From positions 434,001 through 498,000 of the forward strand of contig JACKJK010000003.1 in assembly GCA_020637985.1 (NCBI GenBank): a DNA stretch of 64,000 nucleotides, given 5' to 3'. Every line of letters begins with the position of its first letter. Positions within the stretch are counted from its first letter, which is position 1. Positions 17,243 to 26,137 of this stretch are shown in pieces. This DNA is from Rhodobiaceae bacterium (lineage in GTDB: Bacteria; Pseudomonadota; Alphaproteobacteria; Rhizobiales; Tepidamorphaceae). The notes below the pieces were generated by a model that saw only the letters and a list, made by a program, of their open reading frames with translations, made no database searches and was not told the origin of the DNA. The translations under genes were made by a program, and so were the position numbers.

Positions 17243-18472
17243 TTACACCGCCAGCGATAGGTCGGCGTCCTCATGAGGGTCGGGGCGCATGATCGCCGGC
17301 AGATAGGTATCGGAGGGGGCAACTCCTTCGCTCATCACGCGCCGCCGCAGCGGCTCGATCCGCGACAGCGCGAACAGACCAAGCGCCCGCAATGCCTGCG
17401 CCGGTACGAGATCGGACAGCAGCGAGCGGTTGAGGACGTCGATCGCGACCGAGCGCGACACCACGTCGCCACGCCTGCGCCGGTCATAGGCGGAAAGCGC
17501 CGTCGCCGCGTCCGCATATTGCTCGAGGCACTCAACCAGCATCGCGGCATCGCGCAGCCCGAGGTTGAGCCCCTGTGCGCCGATTGGCGGAACCACGTGG
17601 CCGGATTCCCCGATCAGGGCGATCCGGTTGCGCGCGAAGGCCTCCGGCAGCAGCCCGCCCAATGGAAACGTTCCGCGCGGGCCCGCAACGCTGACCCGCC
17701 CGAGAAGGCGGTGGCTGCGCTGCTCGATCAGGGCGGCGAAGTCCGCGTCAGCCAGCTCGACGATCTCGCGCGCTCTAGCTGCCGTCTCGGCCATGACGAT
17801 GCTCGACAGCTTGCCCGGCAGCGGTACGAGGGTGAAGGGTCCGGTCGTGCGATGGAACTCGGTCGAGGTGTCCATGTGGTCGCGGCTGTGCGCGATGGTC
17901 GTCACGATGGCGACTTGCGGATAATTCCAGGTACGCACGCTGATACCCGCCGCGTCGCGGCACAGCGACTTGCGCCCGTCCGCCGCCGCGACGACACCGG
18001 CCTCGACGACTGTCCCGTCGTCAAGATCGAGGCGGCAACCGTCGGCGCCGGGTTCGCACGTGCTCGCTGCCGCCTGAATGGTGGTGATGTTCCCTTCGTC
18101 CCCGATCAGCTGCGACAGGATGTCGGACAGGGGGGCGGCGGGGAAGTTCCACGCAAAGGCGTCTAGCCCGATCTCGGCGGCGTCGAACTCGACAGTCGGC
18201 GCGCGTAGCAGGCGGCCCGTGTCATCGATGATGCGCAGCCGCTTGAGTGGTGCAGAATGCGGCAGCAGCGCGTCCCACGCCCCGATGCGTTGCAGCATGC
18301 GCACCGCGCCCGCCATCAGCGCGAAGGTGCGGTGGTCGGGATGGGCCGGCGGCGCGGCGTGAACGACCGGCAGGCCGGCACGCGCCGCCAGCAGCGCGGT
18401 CGCGAGGCCTGCCGGGCCTGCGCCGGCGACGGCGAGGTCGCATTGCAGCGTCTTGTTGCGCGTCTTTGCCAT
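17243..18472 (-). CDS. UbiH/UbiF/Coq6-type FAD-dependent monooxygenase
   Basis: A 409-residue flavoprotein hydroxylase of the ubiquinone-biosynthesis family. Near the N-terminus is the Rossmann GxGxxG as AGAGPAG (about residues 16-22), mid-protein the AADGRKS (DG) motif, and near the C-terminus the family block GESGHVVPPIGAQGLNLGLRD binding the FAD ribityl chain. Such enzymes hydroxylate the quinone ring; the position (C1, C5 or C6) cannot be assigned here. ATG 18472 (MAKTRNKTLQCDLAV) is taken; the frame further upstream lacks homology. It is divergent from the ACC deaminase gene across about 220 bp. Confidence 0.87.
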   Translation of the reverse strand: MAKTRNKTLQCDLAVAGAGPAGLATALLAARAGLPVVHAAPPAHPDHRTFALMAGAVRMLQRIGAWDALLPHSAPLKRLRIIDDTGRLLRAPTVEFDAAEIGLDAFAWNFPAAPLSDILSQLIGDEGNITTIQAAASTCEPGADGCRLDLDDGTVVEAGVVAAADGRKSLCRDAAGISVRTWNYPQVAIVTTIAHSRDHMDTSTEFHRTTGPFTLVPLPGKLSSIVMAETAARAREIVELADADFAALIEQRSHRLLGRVSVAGPRGTFPLGGLLPEAFARNRIALIGESGHVVPPIGAQGLNLGLRDAAMLVECLEQYADAATALSAYDRRRRGDVVSRSVAIDVLNRSLLSDLVPAQALRALGLFALSRIEPLRRRVMSEGVAPSDTYLPAIMRPDPHEDADLSLAV

Positions 18473-18693
18473 GCGCCGGGAAGTCCTGTCTCTGTCGATG
18501 CCCCAAGGTGGCCGGATACCGGGAACACTATGGCGTCCGCTCGAAGTCACGACAACGGGTCCGATCGCCGCGGCGCATCGGTCCGGCTGTGCGTCGTACG
18601 CGCGGTGTCGCCCGCGTCTTCCAACGGGGGATCCTTTTCTCGCCCGAAACGGTAACGTGCGGCGGATTCTATTCTGACCGGAGCCCGCACACC

Positions 18694-19713
18694 ATGTCCC
18701 TTCTCACCAAGTTCGAACGCTATCCGCTCACCTTCGGTCCGACGCCGATCGAACATCTGCCGCGCCTTTCGCAGGCGCTCGGCGGCAAGGTCGATATCTG
18801 GGCCAAGCGCGACGACTGCAATTCCGGCCTCGCAATGGGCGGCAACAAGCTGCGCAAGCTCGAATACATCGTGCCGGACGCGATCGCCTCGGGCGCCGAT
18901 ACGCTGGTCTCCATCGGGGGCGTGCAGTCCAACCACACACGCATGGTCGCCGCCACGGCGGCCAAGATCGGCATGAAGTGCGTCGTCATCCAGGAAAAGT
19001 GGGTGCCGCACTACGACGCCGTCTATGACCGTGTCGGCAACATCCTCATGACACGGCTGATGGGCGCCGACAGCCGCCTCGTCGAGGATGGCTTCGACAT
19101 CGGCATCCGCAGGAGCTGGGAGGACGCGATCGCCTCGGTGAAGGATGCCGGCGGCAAGCCGTACCCGATTCCCGCTGGTGCCTCGGTGCACAAGTATGGC
19201 GGGCTGGGCTATGTCGGTTTTGCCGAGGAAGTCGCCGCCCAGGAGGCGGAACTCGGTTTCACCTTCGACTACATCATCGTTTGCGTTGTCACCGGCTCCA
19301 CCCAGGGCGGCATGATCGTCGGGTTCGCGGCGCAGGATCGCGCCCACACGGTGATCGGCATCGATGCCTCCGCGACGCTGGAGCAGACCCGCGCGCAGGT
19401 TCGAGAGATCGTCGACAACACCGCCGAACTGGTCGGGCTCGGGCGCAAGGTGCGAGACGATGAGATCGTCATCAATCCCGACTATGCCTATCCGGCCTAC
19501 GGCGTTCCCTCCGACGAGACCAACGAGGCGATCCGCTTGGCGGCGCAAACCGAGGCAATGATCACCGATCCCGTCTACGAGGGGAAATCAATGCAGGGGC
19601 TGATCGACCTCGTCGGCAAGGGTTTCTTCCCCGTCGGCGCGAAGGTCCTATATGCGCACCTCGGCGGAGCACCGGCATTGAACGGCTACAGCTACTACTA
19701 CCGGAACGGCTGA
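18694..19713 (+). CDS. acdS: 1-aminocyclopropane-1-carboxylate (ACC) deaminase
   Basis: A 339-residue PLP enzyme that opens ACC, the ethylene precursor of plants, to 2-oxobutyrate and ammonia. The PLP lysine is K52 (GGNKLRK), with S79 (VQSNH). Two residues separate true ACC deaminases from D-cysteine desulfhydrases: glutamate after the active-site tyrosine (Y295-E296 in DPVYEGKSMQG) and leucine in the HLGG loop (L323). Both are of the ACC deaminase type, offset by one from Pseudomonas numbering (K51, Y294, E295, L322). ATG 18694 fits the family length. No Lrp-type acdR regulator gene is next to it. Confidence 0.9.
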   Translation: MSLLTKFERYPLTFGPTPIEHLPRLSQALGGKVDIWAKRDDCNSGLAMGGNKLRKLEYIVPDAIASGADTLVSIGGVQSNHTRMVAATAAKIGMKCVVIQEKWVPHYDAVYDRVGNILMTRLMGADSRLVEDGFDIGIRRSWEDAIASVKDAGGKPYPIPAGASVHKYGGLGYVGFAEEVAAQEAELGFTFDYIIVCVVTGSTQGGMIVGFAAQDRAHTVIGIDASATLEQTRAQVREIVDNTAELVGLGRKVRDDEIVINPDYAYPAYGVPSDETNEAIRLAAQTEAMITDPVYEGKSMQGLIDLVGKGFFPVGAKVLYAHLGGAPALNGYSYYYRNG

Positions 19714-19796
19714 GCGGGCGTCTGCTGCGTTGATTCTGCCTGGTATGCGAAACGACGTGGAATGAATGCTTGTGCTCCTGGCGGATCCGGCGTCTG

Positions 19797-19970
19797 CGGC
19801 AACGCCTTGCCGCGCCCATCGGTCTCGCGCTGATCGCCGACGGACTCGGTTTCCACATACCGCGCGGCTACATCTGTTTCGCGATGGCCTTTTCGGCTTA
19901 GGTCGAAGCCATTAACCTGATGGCCAGCAAACGGCGTGCGCGCCAAGCGAGGGTGGTTGGTGACGGGGTG
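19797..19970 (+). pseudogene. Remnant of a TerC-family membrane protein C-terminus
   Basis: In the frame of the ATG at 19920, the upstream DNA reads RLAAPIGLALIADGLGFHIP and then RGYICFAMAFSA. A TAG stop follows, then VEAINLMASKRRARQ in the same frame. This is the conserved ending of TerC/Alx-type membrane proteins (HIPKGYIYFAMAFS followed by VE and NL plus a basic tail), here interrupted by a stop and lacking the rest of the protein. The fragment implies deletion of a terC-like gene between acdS and the transketolase-like gene. It also explains why the ATG at 19920 is not the start of the next gene. Confidence 0.65.
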
Positions 19971-19976
19971 GCGGGC

Positions 19977-22385
19977 ATGAACGAGACGATGCGCAAGGGC
20001 CGGCTTCAATCGCAGCCGATGGATATCGAGACGCTGCGGGCGCTTGAGCGCAAGATCCTCTGGCTGTCGACCTACCTGATTCACAACGCCAACCACATCC
20101 GCGCCAACCGTGATGGCCTGAAGGTCGGCGGCCATCAGGCCTCCAGTGCCTCGCTGTCGACGGTGATGACGGCGCTTTTCCTGCGCATCCTTGAGCCGCA
20201 GGACCGCGTCGCGGTCAAGCCGCACGCCAGTCCCGTGTTCCACGCCATCCAGTACCTGCTCGGCGGCCAGTCGCTGGAGCAGATCAAGGCGTTTCGCGCC
20301 TATGGCGGCGCGCAGTCATACCCATCGCGCACCAAGGATGCCGACGACGTCGATTTCTCCACCGGCTCGGTCGGCCTCGGCGTCGCGATTACCGCCTTTG
20401 CCAGCCTCGTGCAGGACTACGTGCATGCCCACGGCTGGGCTGGCGCCTGGCCGCGCGGGCGCATGGTCTCGTTGCTTGGCGACGCCGAGCTCGACGAGGG
20501 CAACATCTACGAATGCCTGATGGAGGCCTGGAAACACGACATCCGCGATTGCTGGTGGGTGATCGACTACAACCGCCAGAGCCTGGACTCCGTCGTTTCC
20601 GACGCGCTGTTCCAGAAACATCGTGCGGTCTTCGAGAGCTTCGGCTGGCACGTCGTCACCATGAAGTTCGGCAAGGCGCAGGAAGCCGTCTTTGCGCAGC
20701 CTGGTGGCGAGCACCTGCGAGAGTGGATCGACACCGCCTCCAACCAGCTCTTCGCGGCGCTGTCCTTCCAGGGCGGCGCGGCATGGCGATCCCAGTTGCA
20801 GGCCGACCTCGCCGGTCATCCCGACACGCTGACGCTCGTCGCAAGGTTCAACGACGAAGAACTTGCCGAACTGATGACAGGGCTCGGCGGCCACTGTATG
20901 GAGACGGTTGTCGAGGCCTTCGAGAACGCACCCGCCGGCAAGCCCGTGTGCTTCATCGCCTACACCATCAAGGGCCGCGGACTGCCCTTCCAGGGCCACA
21001 AGGACAACCATGCCGGCCTGATGACGCCGGAGCAGATCGCGAAGCTGCGCGACGACATGGGCATCATCGAGGGGCAGGAATGGGAGCCCTTCGCCGGCCT
21101 GCAGCGCGACCGCGCGTCTCTTGAGGACGCGCTGGCGCAGGTGCCCTTCAACCAGTCGCGCGAACGCCGGAGACCGTCGCAAATGGTTCCGGTCGGCAAG
21201 CTGCCGCTGCCGTCGATGCGCGGCTCGATGTCGACGCAGGAGGGCTTCGGCAAGATCCTCGGCGAGATTGCCCGCTCCGACAGCGAACTCGCCCGCCACA
21301 TCGTAACCACATCGCCCGACGTCACCGTGTCGACCAACCTCGGACCGTGGGTCAATCGCCGCGGCATCTTCGCCCGCGAGGCAAAGGGCGACGTCTTCCA
21401 GGAGCGCAAGCTGATGTCGGCACAGCGCTGGGAGATGGGTCCGGCAGGTCAGCACATCGAGCTCGGCATCGCCGAGAACAACCTGTTCCTGGCGCTCGGC
21501 GCGCTCGGGCTGTCGCACACGCTGTTCGGCGAGCGCCTGCTGCCTATCGGAACCCTCTACGATCCATTCATCGCGCGCGGCCTCGATGCGCTCAACTACG
21601 CCTGTTACCAGGATGCCCGCTTCCTGCTGGTCGCGACGCCCTCGGGCATCACGCTCGCGCCTGAGGGCGGCGCCCACCAGTCGATCTCCACGCCGCTGAT
21701 CGGCATGGGACAGGACGGCATCGCCAGCTTCGAGCCGGCCTTCGTCGACGAACTCGCCGTCATCATGGAGTGGGCCTTCGACTACATGCAGCGCGACGGC
21801 AAGGCCGCGCCGGGCGACTGGTTCCACGACAAGAAGGGCGGCTCGGTCTACCTGCGCCTGACGACGCGGTCCATCGACCAGCCGGTGCGCGAACTCAGCG
21901 AGCAGCGCCGCAGGGAAATCATCGACGGCGGCTACTGGCTGCGCGAACCGGCAGAGGGCGCTCGGCTTGCCGTCTGCTACACCGGCGTCGTCGCGCCCGA
22001 AGCCGCCTTCGCCATGGCGGAGATCCTGCGCAAGGTGCCAGACGCAGGCCTGTTCGCAGTCACTTCGGCCGACCGGCTGAATGCCGGCTGGCAGGCAGCC
22101 CAGGGCGCGCGCAGGGCAGGGCGGTCGGATGCCATGTCGCCGGTCGAAAACCTGCTCCGCCCGCTTGCGCCGAACGCCCGCATCGTCACCGTGCTCGACG
22201 GCCATCCCGCGACGCTGTCGTGGCTCGGCGGCGTCTACGGCCACAAGACCGTGTCGCTCGGCGTGGAACATTTCGGCCAGACCGGCACCATCGACGATCT
22301 CTACCGTCACTACGGCATCGACGCGGAGTCCATCGTCGATGCCGCCCTGCGCGATGTTCCCGCAAGGCGCGCACCGCAAAACTGA
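19977..22385 (+). CDS. Transketolase-like thiamine diphosphate enzyme, AceE (homodimeric pyruvate dehydrogenase E1)-related
   Basis: An 802-residue enzyme with a transketolase-type layout. The N-terminal ThDP-binding domain has the GDAELDEGN motif near residue 168 and the closing WVIDYNRQSLD about 30 residues later. The central pyrimidine domain has MGPAGQHIELGIAENN near 490-505, supplying the cofactor-activating glutamate. The C-terminal domain contains VLDGHPATLSWLGG. The order and motifs are closest to homodimeric pyruvate dehydrogenase E1, but it is shorter (AceE is about 887 residues) and no E2 or E3 gene is near. ATG 19977 is preferred because 19920 lies in a TerC remnant. A quinone oxidoreductase gene follows after 26 bp. 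Confidence 0.75.
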   Translation: MNETMRKGRLQSQPMDIETLRALERKILWLSTYLIHNANHIRANRDGLKVGGHQASSASLSTVMTALFLRILEPQDRVAVKPHASPVFHAIQYLLGGQSLEQIKAFRAYGGAQSYPSRTKDADDVDFSTGSVGLGVAITAFASLVQDYVHAHGWAGAWPRGRMVSLLGDAELDEGNIYECLMEAWKHDIRDCWWVIDYNRQSLDSVVSDALFQKHRAVFESFGWHVVTMKFGKAQEAVFAQPGGEHLREWIDTASNQLFAALSFQGGAAWRSQLQADLAGHPDTLTLVARFNDEELAELMTGLGGHCMETVVEAFENAPAGKPVCFIAYTIKGRGLPFQGHKDNHAGLMTPEQIAKLRDDMGIIEGQEWEPFAGLQRDRASLEDALAQVPFNQSRERRRPSQMVPVGKLPLPSMRGSMSTQEGFGKILGEIARSDSELARHIVTTSPDVTVSTNLGPWVNRRGIFAREAKGDVFQERKLMSAQRWEMGPAGQHIELGIAENNLFLALGALGLSHTLFGERLLPIGTLYDPFIARGLDALNYACYQDARFLLVATPSGITLAPEGGAHQSISTPLIGMGQDGIASFEPAFVDELAVIMEWAFDYMQRDGKAAPGDWFHDKKGGSVYLRLTTRSIDQPVRELSEQRRREIIDGGYWLREPAEGARLAVCYTGVVAPEAAFAMAEILRKVPDAGLFAVTSADRLNAGWQAAQGARRAGRSDAMSPVENLLRPLAPNARIVTVLDGHPATLSWLGGVYGHKTVSLGVEHFGQTGTIDDLYRHYGIDAESIVDAALRDVPARRAPQN

Positions 22386-22411
22386 ACAACCGACCCGAAA
22401 CGGAGAAAACG

Positions 22412-23386
22412 ATGCCCAAGGCAATCCAGATCCACGAGACCGGCGGCCCGGAGGTGATGAAGTACGAGGACGTCGCGCTGCGCGATCCTGGCGAGGGCGA
22501 GGTCGTCGTCCGCCACACCTCGATCGGCCTCAACTACATCGACGTCTACTTCCGCTCCGGCCTTTATCCCGCCCCGCAGATGCCCCTCATTCCGGGCTTC
22601 GAGGGGGCAGGCGTCGTGGAGGCGGTCGGATCGGGCGTCACGTCGCTGAAGGTCGGCGATCGCGTCGCCTATACCGATCCCATGGGGGCTTATGCACAAG
22701 TCCGCATTGCGCCAGCCGCACGCCTGGTGAAGATCCCCAACGGCGTCAGCGACGACCAGGCCGCGTCGATGATGCTAAAGGGCATGACGGCGCGCTACCT
22801 GCTGCGGCAGACTTTTCCCGTGAAGGCGGGTGACACGGTTCTGATGCATGCTGCTGCCGGCGGCGTCGGGCTGATCGTCTGCCAGTGGGCCAATGCGCTG
22901 GGCTGCACCGTCATCGGAACGGCGGGAAGTGCCGAGAAGGCCGAGCTGGCGAAGGCGCACGGTGCACACCACGTCATCAACTACCGTGAGGAGGATTTCG
23001 TCGCCCGCGTTGCCGAGATCACCGATGGCAGGAAATGCGACGTGGTCTACGACGGCGTCGGCAAGGACACCTTCCTGAAGTCGCTCGATTGCCTGCGACC
23101 GCGCGGCATGCTGGCCACCTTCGGTAACGCGTCGGGTGCCCCGGAACCGCTCAACACGCTGCTGCTGTCCCAGAAGGGCTCGCTCTACGTGACCCGCCCG
23201 ACGCTGTTCCACCACATCGCCACCCGCGCCGAGCTGGAGGAAAGCACGAACGACCTGTTCGATGTCGTTGTCTCCGGCAAGGTGAAGATCGAGGTCAACC
23301 AGCGTTACGCGCTCGCCGACGCGGCGAAGGCTCATGCCGACCTCGAGGGCCGCAGGACCACCGGCGCCACGGTCCTCATCCCCTGA
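22412..23386 (+). CDS. NADPH:quinone oxidoreductase, zeta-crystallin type (MDR superfamily)
   Basis: A 324-residue zinc-independent medium-chain reductase. The N-terminus MPKAIQIHETGGPEVMKYE and the IGLNYIDVYFRSGLYP segment are typical of QOR (Qor/zeta-crystallin) proteins. The nucleotide-binding motif AAAGGVG is followed by a Rossmann segment, and HVINYREEDF matches the NADPH-binding region. It reduces quinones or enones in the cytosol using NADPH. A CGGAGAAAACG leader provides the ribosome site. The 26-bp gap after the AceE-like gene suggests one transcript, which may link their substrates, but this is inference. Confidence 0.9.
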   Translation: MPKAIQIHETGGPEVMKYEDVALRDPGEGEVVVRHTSIGLNYIDVYFRSGLYPAPQMPLIPGFEGAGVVEAVGSGVTSLKVGDRVAYTDPMGAYAQVRIAPAARLVKIPNGVSDDQAASMMLKGMTARYLLRQTFPVKAGDTVLMHAAAGGVGLIVCQWANALGCTVIGTAGSAEKAELAKAHGAHHVINYREEDFVARVAEITDGRKCDVVYDGVGKDTFLKSLDCLRPRGMLATFGNASGAPEPLNTLLLSQKGSLYVTRPTLFHHIATRAELEESTNDLFDVVVSGKVKIEVNQRYALADAAKAHADLEGRRTTGATVLIP

Positions 23387-23455
23387 GCCGGGTCCCGGCG
23401 AGATGCTGGCCGGCGCGAACGTCGCTTCGCGCCGGCTCACAAACCTCTATGTGCG

Positions 23456-23869
23456 ATGATGCCAATCACCTATCGCGACACGTCTGACCTGCCGCGCGAG
23501 GGCGTGCTCGCGCTCTACGGCGCCATCGGCTGGTCCGCGGCGAAGAAGCCCGACGAACTGATGCGCGCGCTCGCCGGTTCCGATGTCGTCTATTCGGCAT
23601 GGGGTGGAGATCGGTTGATCGGCATCGCCAATGCGCTCACCGACGGCCACCTCGTCGTCTACTACCCGCACATCCTCGTTCTGCCGGACTACCAGGGCAG
23701 GGGCGTCGGCCGGCGCCTGCTCGACATGCTGCAGGCGCGCTACGCCCATCTCCACCAGCAGATCCTCGTCGCCGAGGCCGACTCCACCGGCTTCTACGAA
23801 CGCGCCGGATTCACCCGCGCTGGTGATACGGTGCCGATGTGGAAATACGACGGCGACGACCACGGGTGA
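23456..23869 (+). CDS. GNAT family N-acetyltransferase
   Basis: A 137-residue acetyltransferase with the acetyl-CoA pyrophosphate-binding motif Q/R-x-x-G-x-G/A seen as YQGRGVGRRLL near residues 80-90, preceded by the beta-4 strand HILVLPDY and followed by FYERAGFTR. Small stand-alone GNAT proteins of this type acetylate amines on metabolites or peptides; the substrate cannot be predicted. Two ATGs three bases apart (23456, 23459) are possible starts. It converges on a low-GC secreted protein gene with 5 bp between them. Confidence 0.85.
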   Translation: MMPITYRDTSDLPREGVLALYGAIGWSAAKKPDELMRALAGSDVVYSAWGGDRLIGIANALTDGHLVVYYPHILVLPDYQGRGVGRRLLDMLQARYAHLHQQILVAEADSTGFYERAGFTRAGDTVPMWKYDGDDHG

Positions 23870-23874
23870 GGGGG

Positions 23875-24336
23875 CTATTTGTCGCCGGGATAATTCAGGT
23901 CGCCAAGCTGACAGGATGCTTGCTGGTCCCAGCCATCCGCTCCCTTGAGGTAGTTGCAGATCACGGACTTGTTCGGCCAATTCGCGGCACGGTCGATCAT
24001 GTCCATGATGACGCTGTAATGGTCGGCCGAGAATGGAATGACGAACTCGCCAGTGCCGGACGTGATACATTTGGCAGGGCGGGGACGTTCTTCAAATGTG
24101 AATCGGATCGTCTTGATGTACTTGCTGTTCGTGGTCTTGAAGTATGCCTTCGTTACATTTCTGTACGCGGGAAAATTGTCCCCATCAGCCTTGAACGATG
24201 TTTCAGAGATGATCCCGTATGGGTCGCCGACTGCTAGATATGCGCAAAGATTGGCGTCTGCAGCTTCGGCAGCCGCAGGGAACAAACCCGTAGCTACCAA
24301 GATTGCGAACCCTGAAAGCCCAATTCGTCCTGACAT
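23875..24336 (-). CDS. Hypothetical secreted protein of unusual composition
   Basis: A 153-residue predicted exported protein: a signal peptide (MSGRIGLSGFAILVATGLFPAAAEA) and then a mature part with four cysteines (LCAYL, KCITS, VICNYL, SCQLG), which could form two disulfides in the periplasm. I do not recognise the family. The gene is visibly richer in A and T than its neighbours and uses AT-ending codons, suggesting horizontal acquisition. ATG 24336 is favoured; an in-frame TTG two codons upstream is possible, with GGGGAG upstream serving either. It lies between a GNAT gene and betA without an obvious functional link. Confidence 0.65.
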   Translation of the reverse strand: MSGRIGLSGFAILVATGLFPAAAEAADANLCAYLAVGDPYGIISETSFKADGDNFPAYRNVTKAYFKTTNSKYIKTIRFTFEERPRPAKCITSGTGEFVIPFSADHYSVIMDMIDRAANWPNKSVICNYLKGADGWDQQASCQLGDLNYPGDK

Positions 24337-24460
24337 GGCCAAGTTGCTCCCCGCTGTCTGAATCCAGTGTGGAGCAGTATCGAAGTGCAGGTTGATTGCG
24401 TCAAATGGCGCGGCAAGGTCGCCGCCCGTGCGTAGCTCTGGCAGCCGCGGGCTGGCCCGC

Positions 24461-26137
24461 CTACCTCTGGCTCGTTTCCCACTTCGGGTTGATCCACGGT
24501 TGCGCGTTGTCGGCCGGCAGAGGCGGCTTGCCGAGGATGTGGTCGGCTGCCTTTTCGCCGACCATGATCGACGGGCCGTTGAGGTTGCCGTTGGTGATGC
24601 GCGGGAAGATCGAGCTGTCGGCGACGCGCAAGGCCTCGACGCCGATCACCCGGCACTGCGGATCGACCACGGCAAGCTTGTCGTCGGCGCGCCCCATCCG
24701 GCAGGTGCCGCAGGGGTGGTAAGCGCTCTCGGCGTGCTCGCGCACATGCGCATCGAGCGCTTCGTCGCTGCTCACGCTGTCGCCGGGCATGATCTCTCTG
24801 CCCGCGTAGGGCTTCAGCGCATCCTGCTCGAAGATTTCGCGCGTCAGCCGGATGCAGGCGCGGAAATCGGCCCAGTCGTCGGGATGGCTCATGTAGTTGA
24901 AGCGGATCACCGGCGCGTCGTTCGGATCGGCCGAACGCAGCGTGACGTTGCCGCGCGACTTGGAGCGCATCGGCCCGACATGCACCTGGAAGCCGTGCGC
25001 CTTCGCCGGGGCCTTGCCGTCGTAGCGGATGGCGACGGGAAGGAAGTGATACTGGATGTCCGGGTATTCGACGCCCGCCTTGGAGCGGATGAAACCGGCT
25101 GCCTCAAAGTGGTTCGTCGTGCCGTGGCCCTGTTTCAGGAACAGCCACTGCGCGCCGATGGCGAGCTTGGAAATCCAGTTGAGATGCTTGTACAGCGTAA
25201 TCGGCTGCAGGCACTCCTTCTGCAGGTAGAGCTCCAGGTGGTCCTGAAGGTTTTCCCCCACGCCGGGCCGCTCGGCGACCACGTCGATGCCATGGCGTTT
25301 CAGTTCGTCCGCCGGGCCGACGCCTGAGCGCTTTAGCAGGGCGGGGGAATTGATCGCGGATGCCGCGATGATGACCTCGCGGCGTGCCCGCACGACCTCG
25401 ATTGCGCCGCCGCGCGACACCTCGACGCCGACGGCACGGCCGTTCTCCATCACCACCCGTCGCGCCAGGCAGCGCAGCACGTCGCAATTGGGGCGCTTGA
25501 GAGCCGGTTTCAGGTAGGCGTTCGCCGCAGACCAGCGCACGCCGTCCTTCACTGTCATCTCCATCGGCGCGAAGCCTTCCTGCTGCTCGCCGTTGTAGTC
25601 CGCACTGACCGGATAGCCGGCCTGCCGACCCGCCTCGATGAAAGCCTTGAATAGCGGGCTCCACATGCGCCCCCGCGTCACGTTGAGCGGTCCATCCTTG
25701 CCGCGCCATTCAGGATCGCCGCCGTGGCCGGCATCGTTCCAGCTTTCCATGCGCTTGTAGTAGGGCAGCACGTCGGAATAGCCCCAGCCGTCCGCGCCCT
25801 GATCGCGCCAGTGGTCGAAGTCGCGCGCGTGCCCGCGCACATAGACCATGCCGTTGATCGAGGACGACCCACCGATGACTTTGCCGCGCGGCGTGACGAG
25901 CTGCCGCCCGCCAAGACCCGGCTCTGGCTCGGATTTATAGCCCCAGTCGTAGAGGCCCATGTTCATCGGGTAGGACAGCGCCGCCGGCATCTGGATCAGC
26001 GGCCCGGCGTCCGTGCCGCCGTATTCGAGCACGAGCACGGAGGTGCGCGCGCCCTCGCTCAGCCGGTAGGCCATGGCGCAGCCGGCGCTGCCGGCGCCGA
26101 TGATGACGAAATCGGCTTCCCGCTCGCTGCCGCTCAT
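24461..26137 (-). CDS. betA: Choline dehydrogenase (GMC oxidoreductase)
   Basis: A 558-residue FAD enzyme that oxidises choline to betaine aldehyde for osmoprotectant synthesis or catabolism. The N-terminal dinucleotide motif is IGAGSAGCAMAYRL. The GMC signatures are GGSSSINGMVYVRGH near residue 90 and AINSPALLKRSGVGP near 260, and the active-site region ESAYHPCGTCRMG near 470 holds the catalytic histidine. The length matches BetA exactly. Its start overlaps the betI stop by 4 bp (ATGA), so betI-betA is an operon. The betaine aldehyde dehydrogenase gene betB is not in this window. Confidence 0.92.
   Translation of the reverse strand: MSGSEREADFVIIGAGSAGCAMAYRLSEGARTSVLVLEYGGTDAGPLIQMPAALSYPMNMGLYDWGYKSEPEPGLGGRQLVTPRGKVIGGSSSINGMVYVRGHARDFDHWRDQGADGWGYSDVLPYYKRMESWNDAGHGGDPEWRGKDGPLNVTRGRMWSPLFKAFIEAGRQAGYPVSADYNGEQQEGFAPMEMTVKDGVRWSAANAYLKPALKRPNCDVLRCLARRVVMENGRAVGVEVSRGGAIEVVRARREVIIAASAINSPALLKRSGVGPADELKRHGIDVVAERPGVGENLQDHLELYLQKECLQPITLYKHLNWISKLAIGAQWLFLKQGHGTTNHFEAAGFIRSKAGVEYPDIQYHFLPVAIRYDGKAPAKAHGFQVHVGPMRSKSRGNVTLRSADPNDAPVIRFNYMSHPDDWADFRACIRLTREIFEQDALKPYAGREIMPGDSVSSDEALDAHVREHAESAYHPCGTCRMGRADDKLAVVDPQCRVIGVEALRVADSSIFPRITNGNLNGPSIMVGEKAADHILGKPPLPADNAQPWINPKWETSQR

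Noticed and set aside
20316..22424. 702-codon minus-strand frame opposite the AceE-like gene
   Set aside because: Antisense shadow of a clear enzyme gene, with no family similarity.
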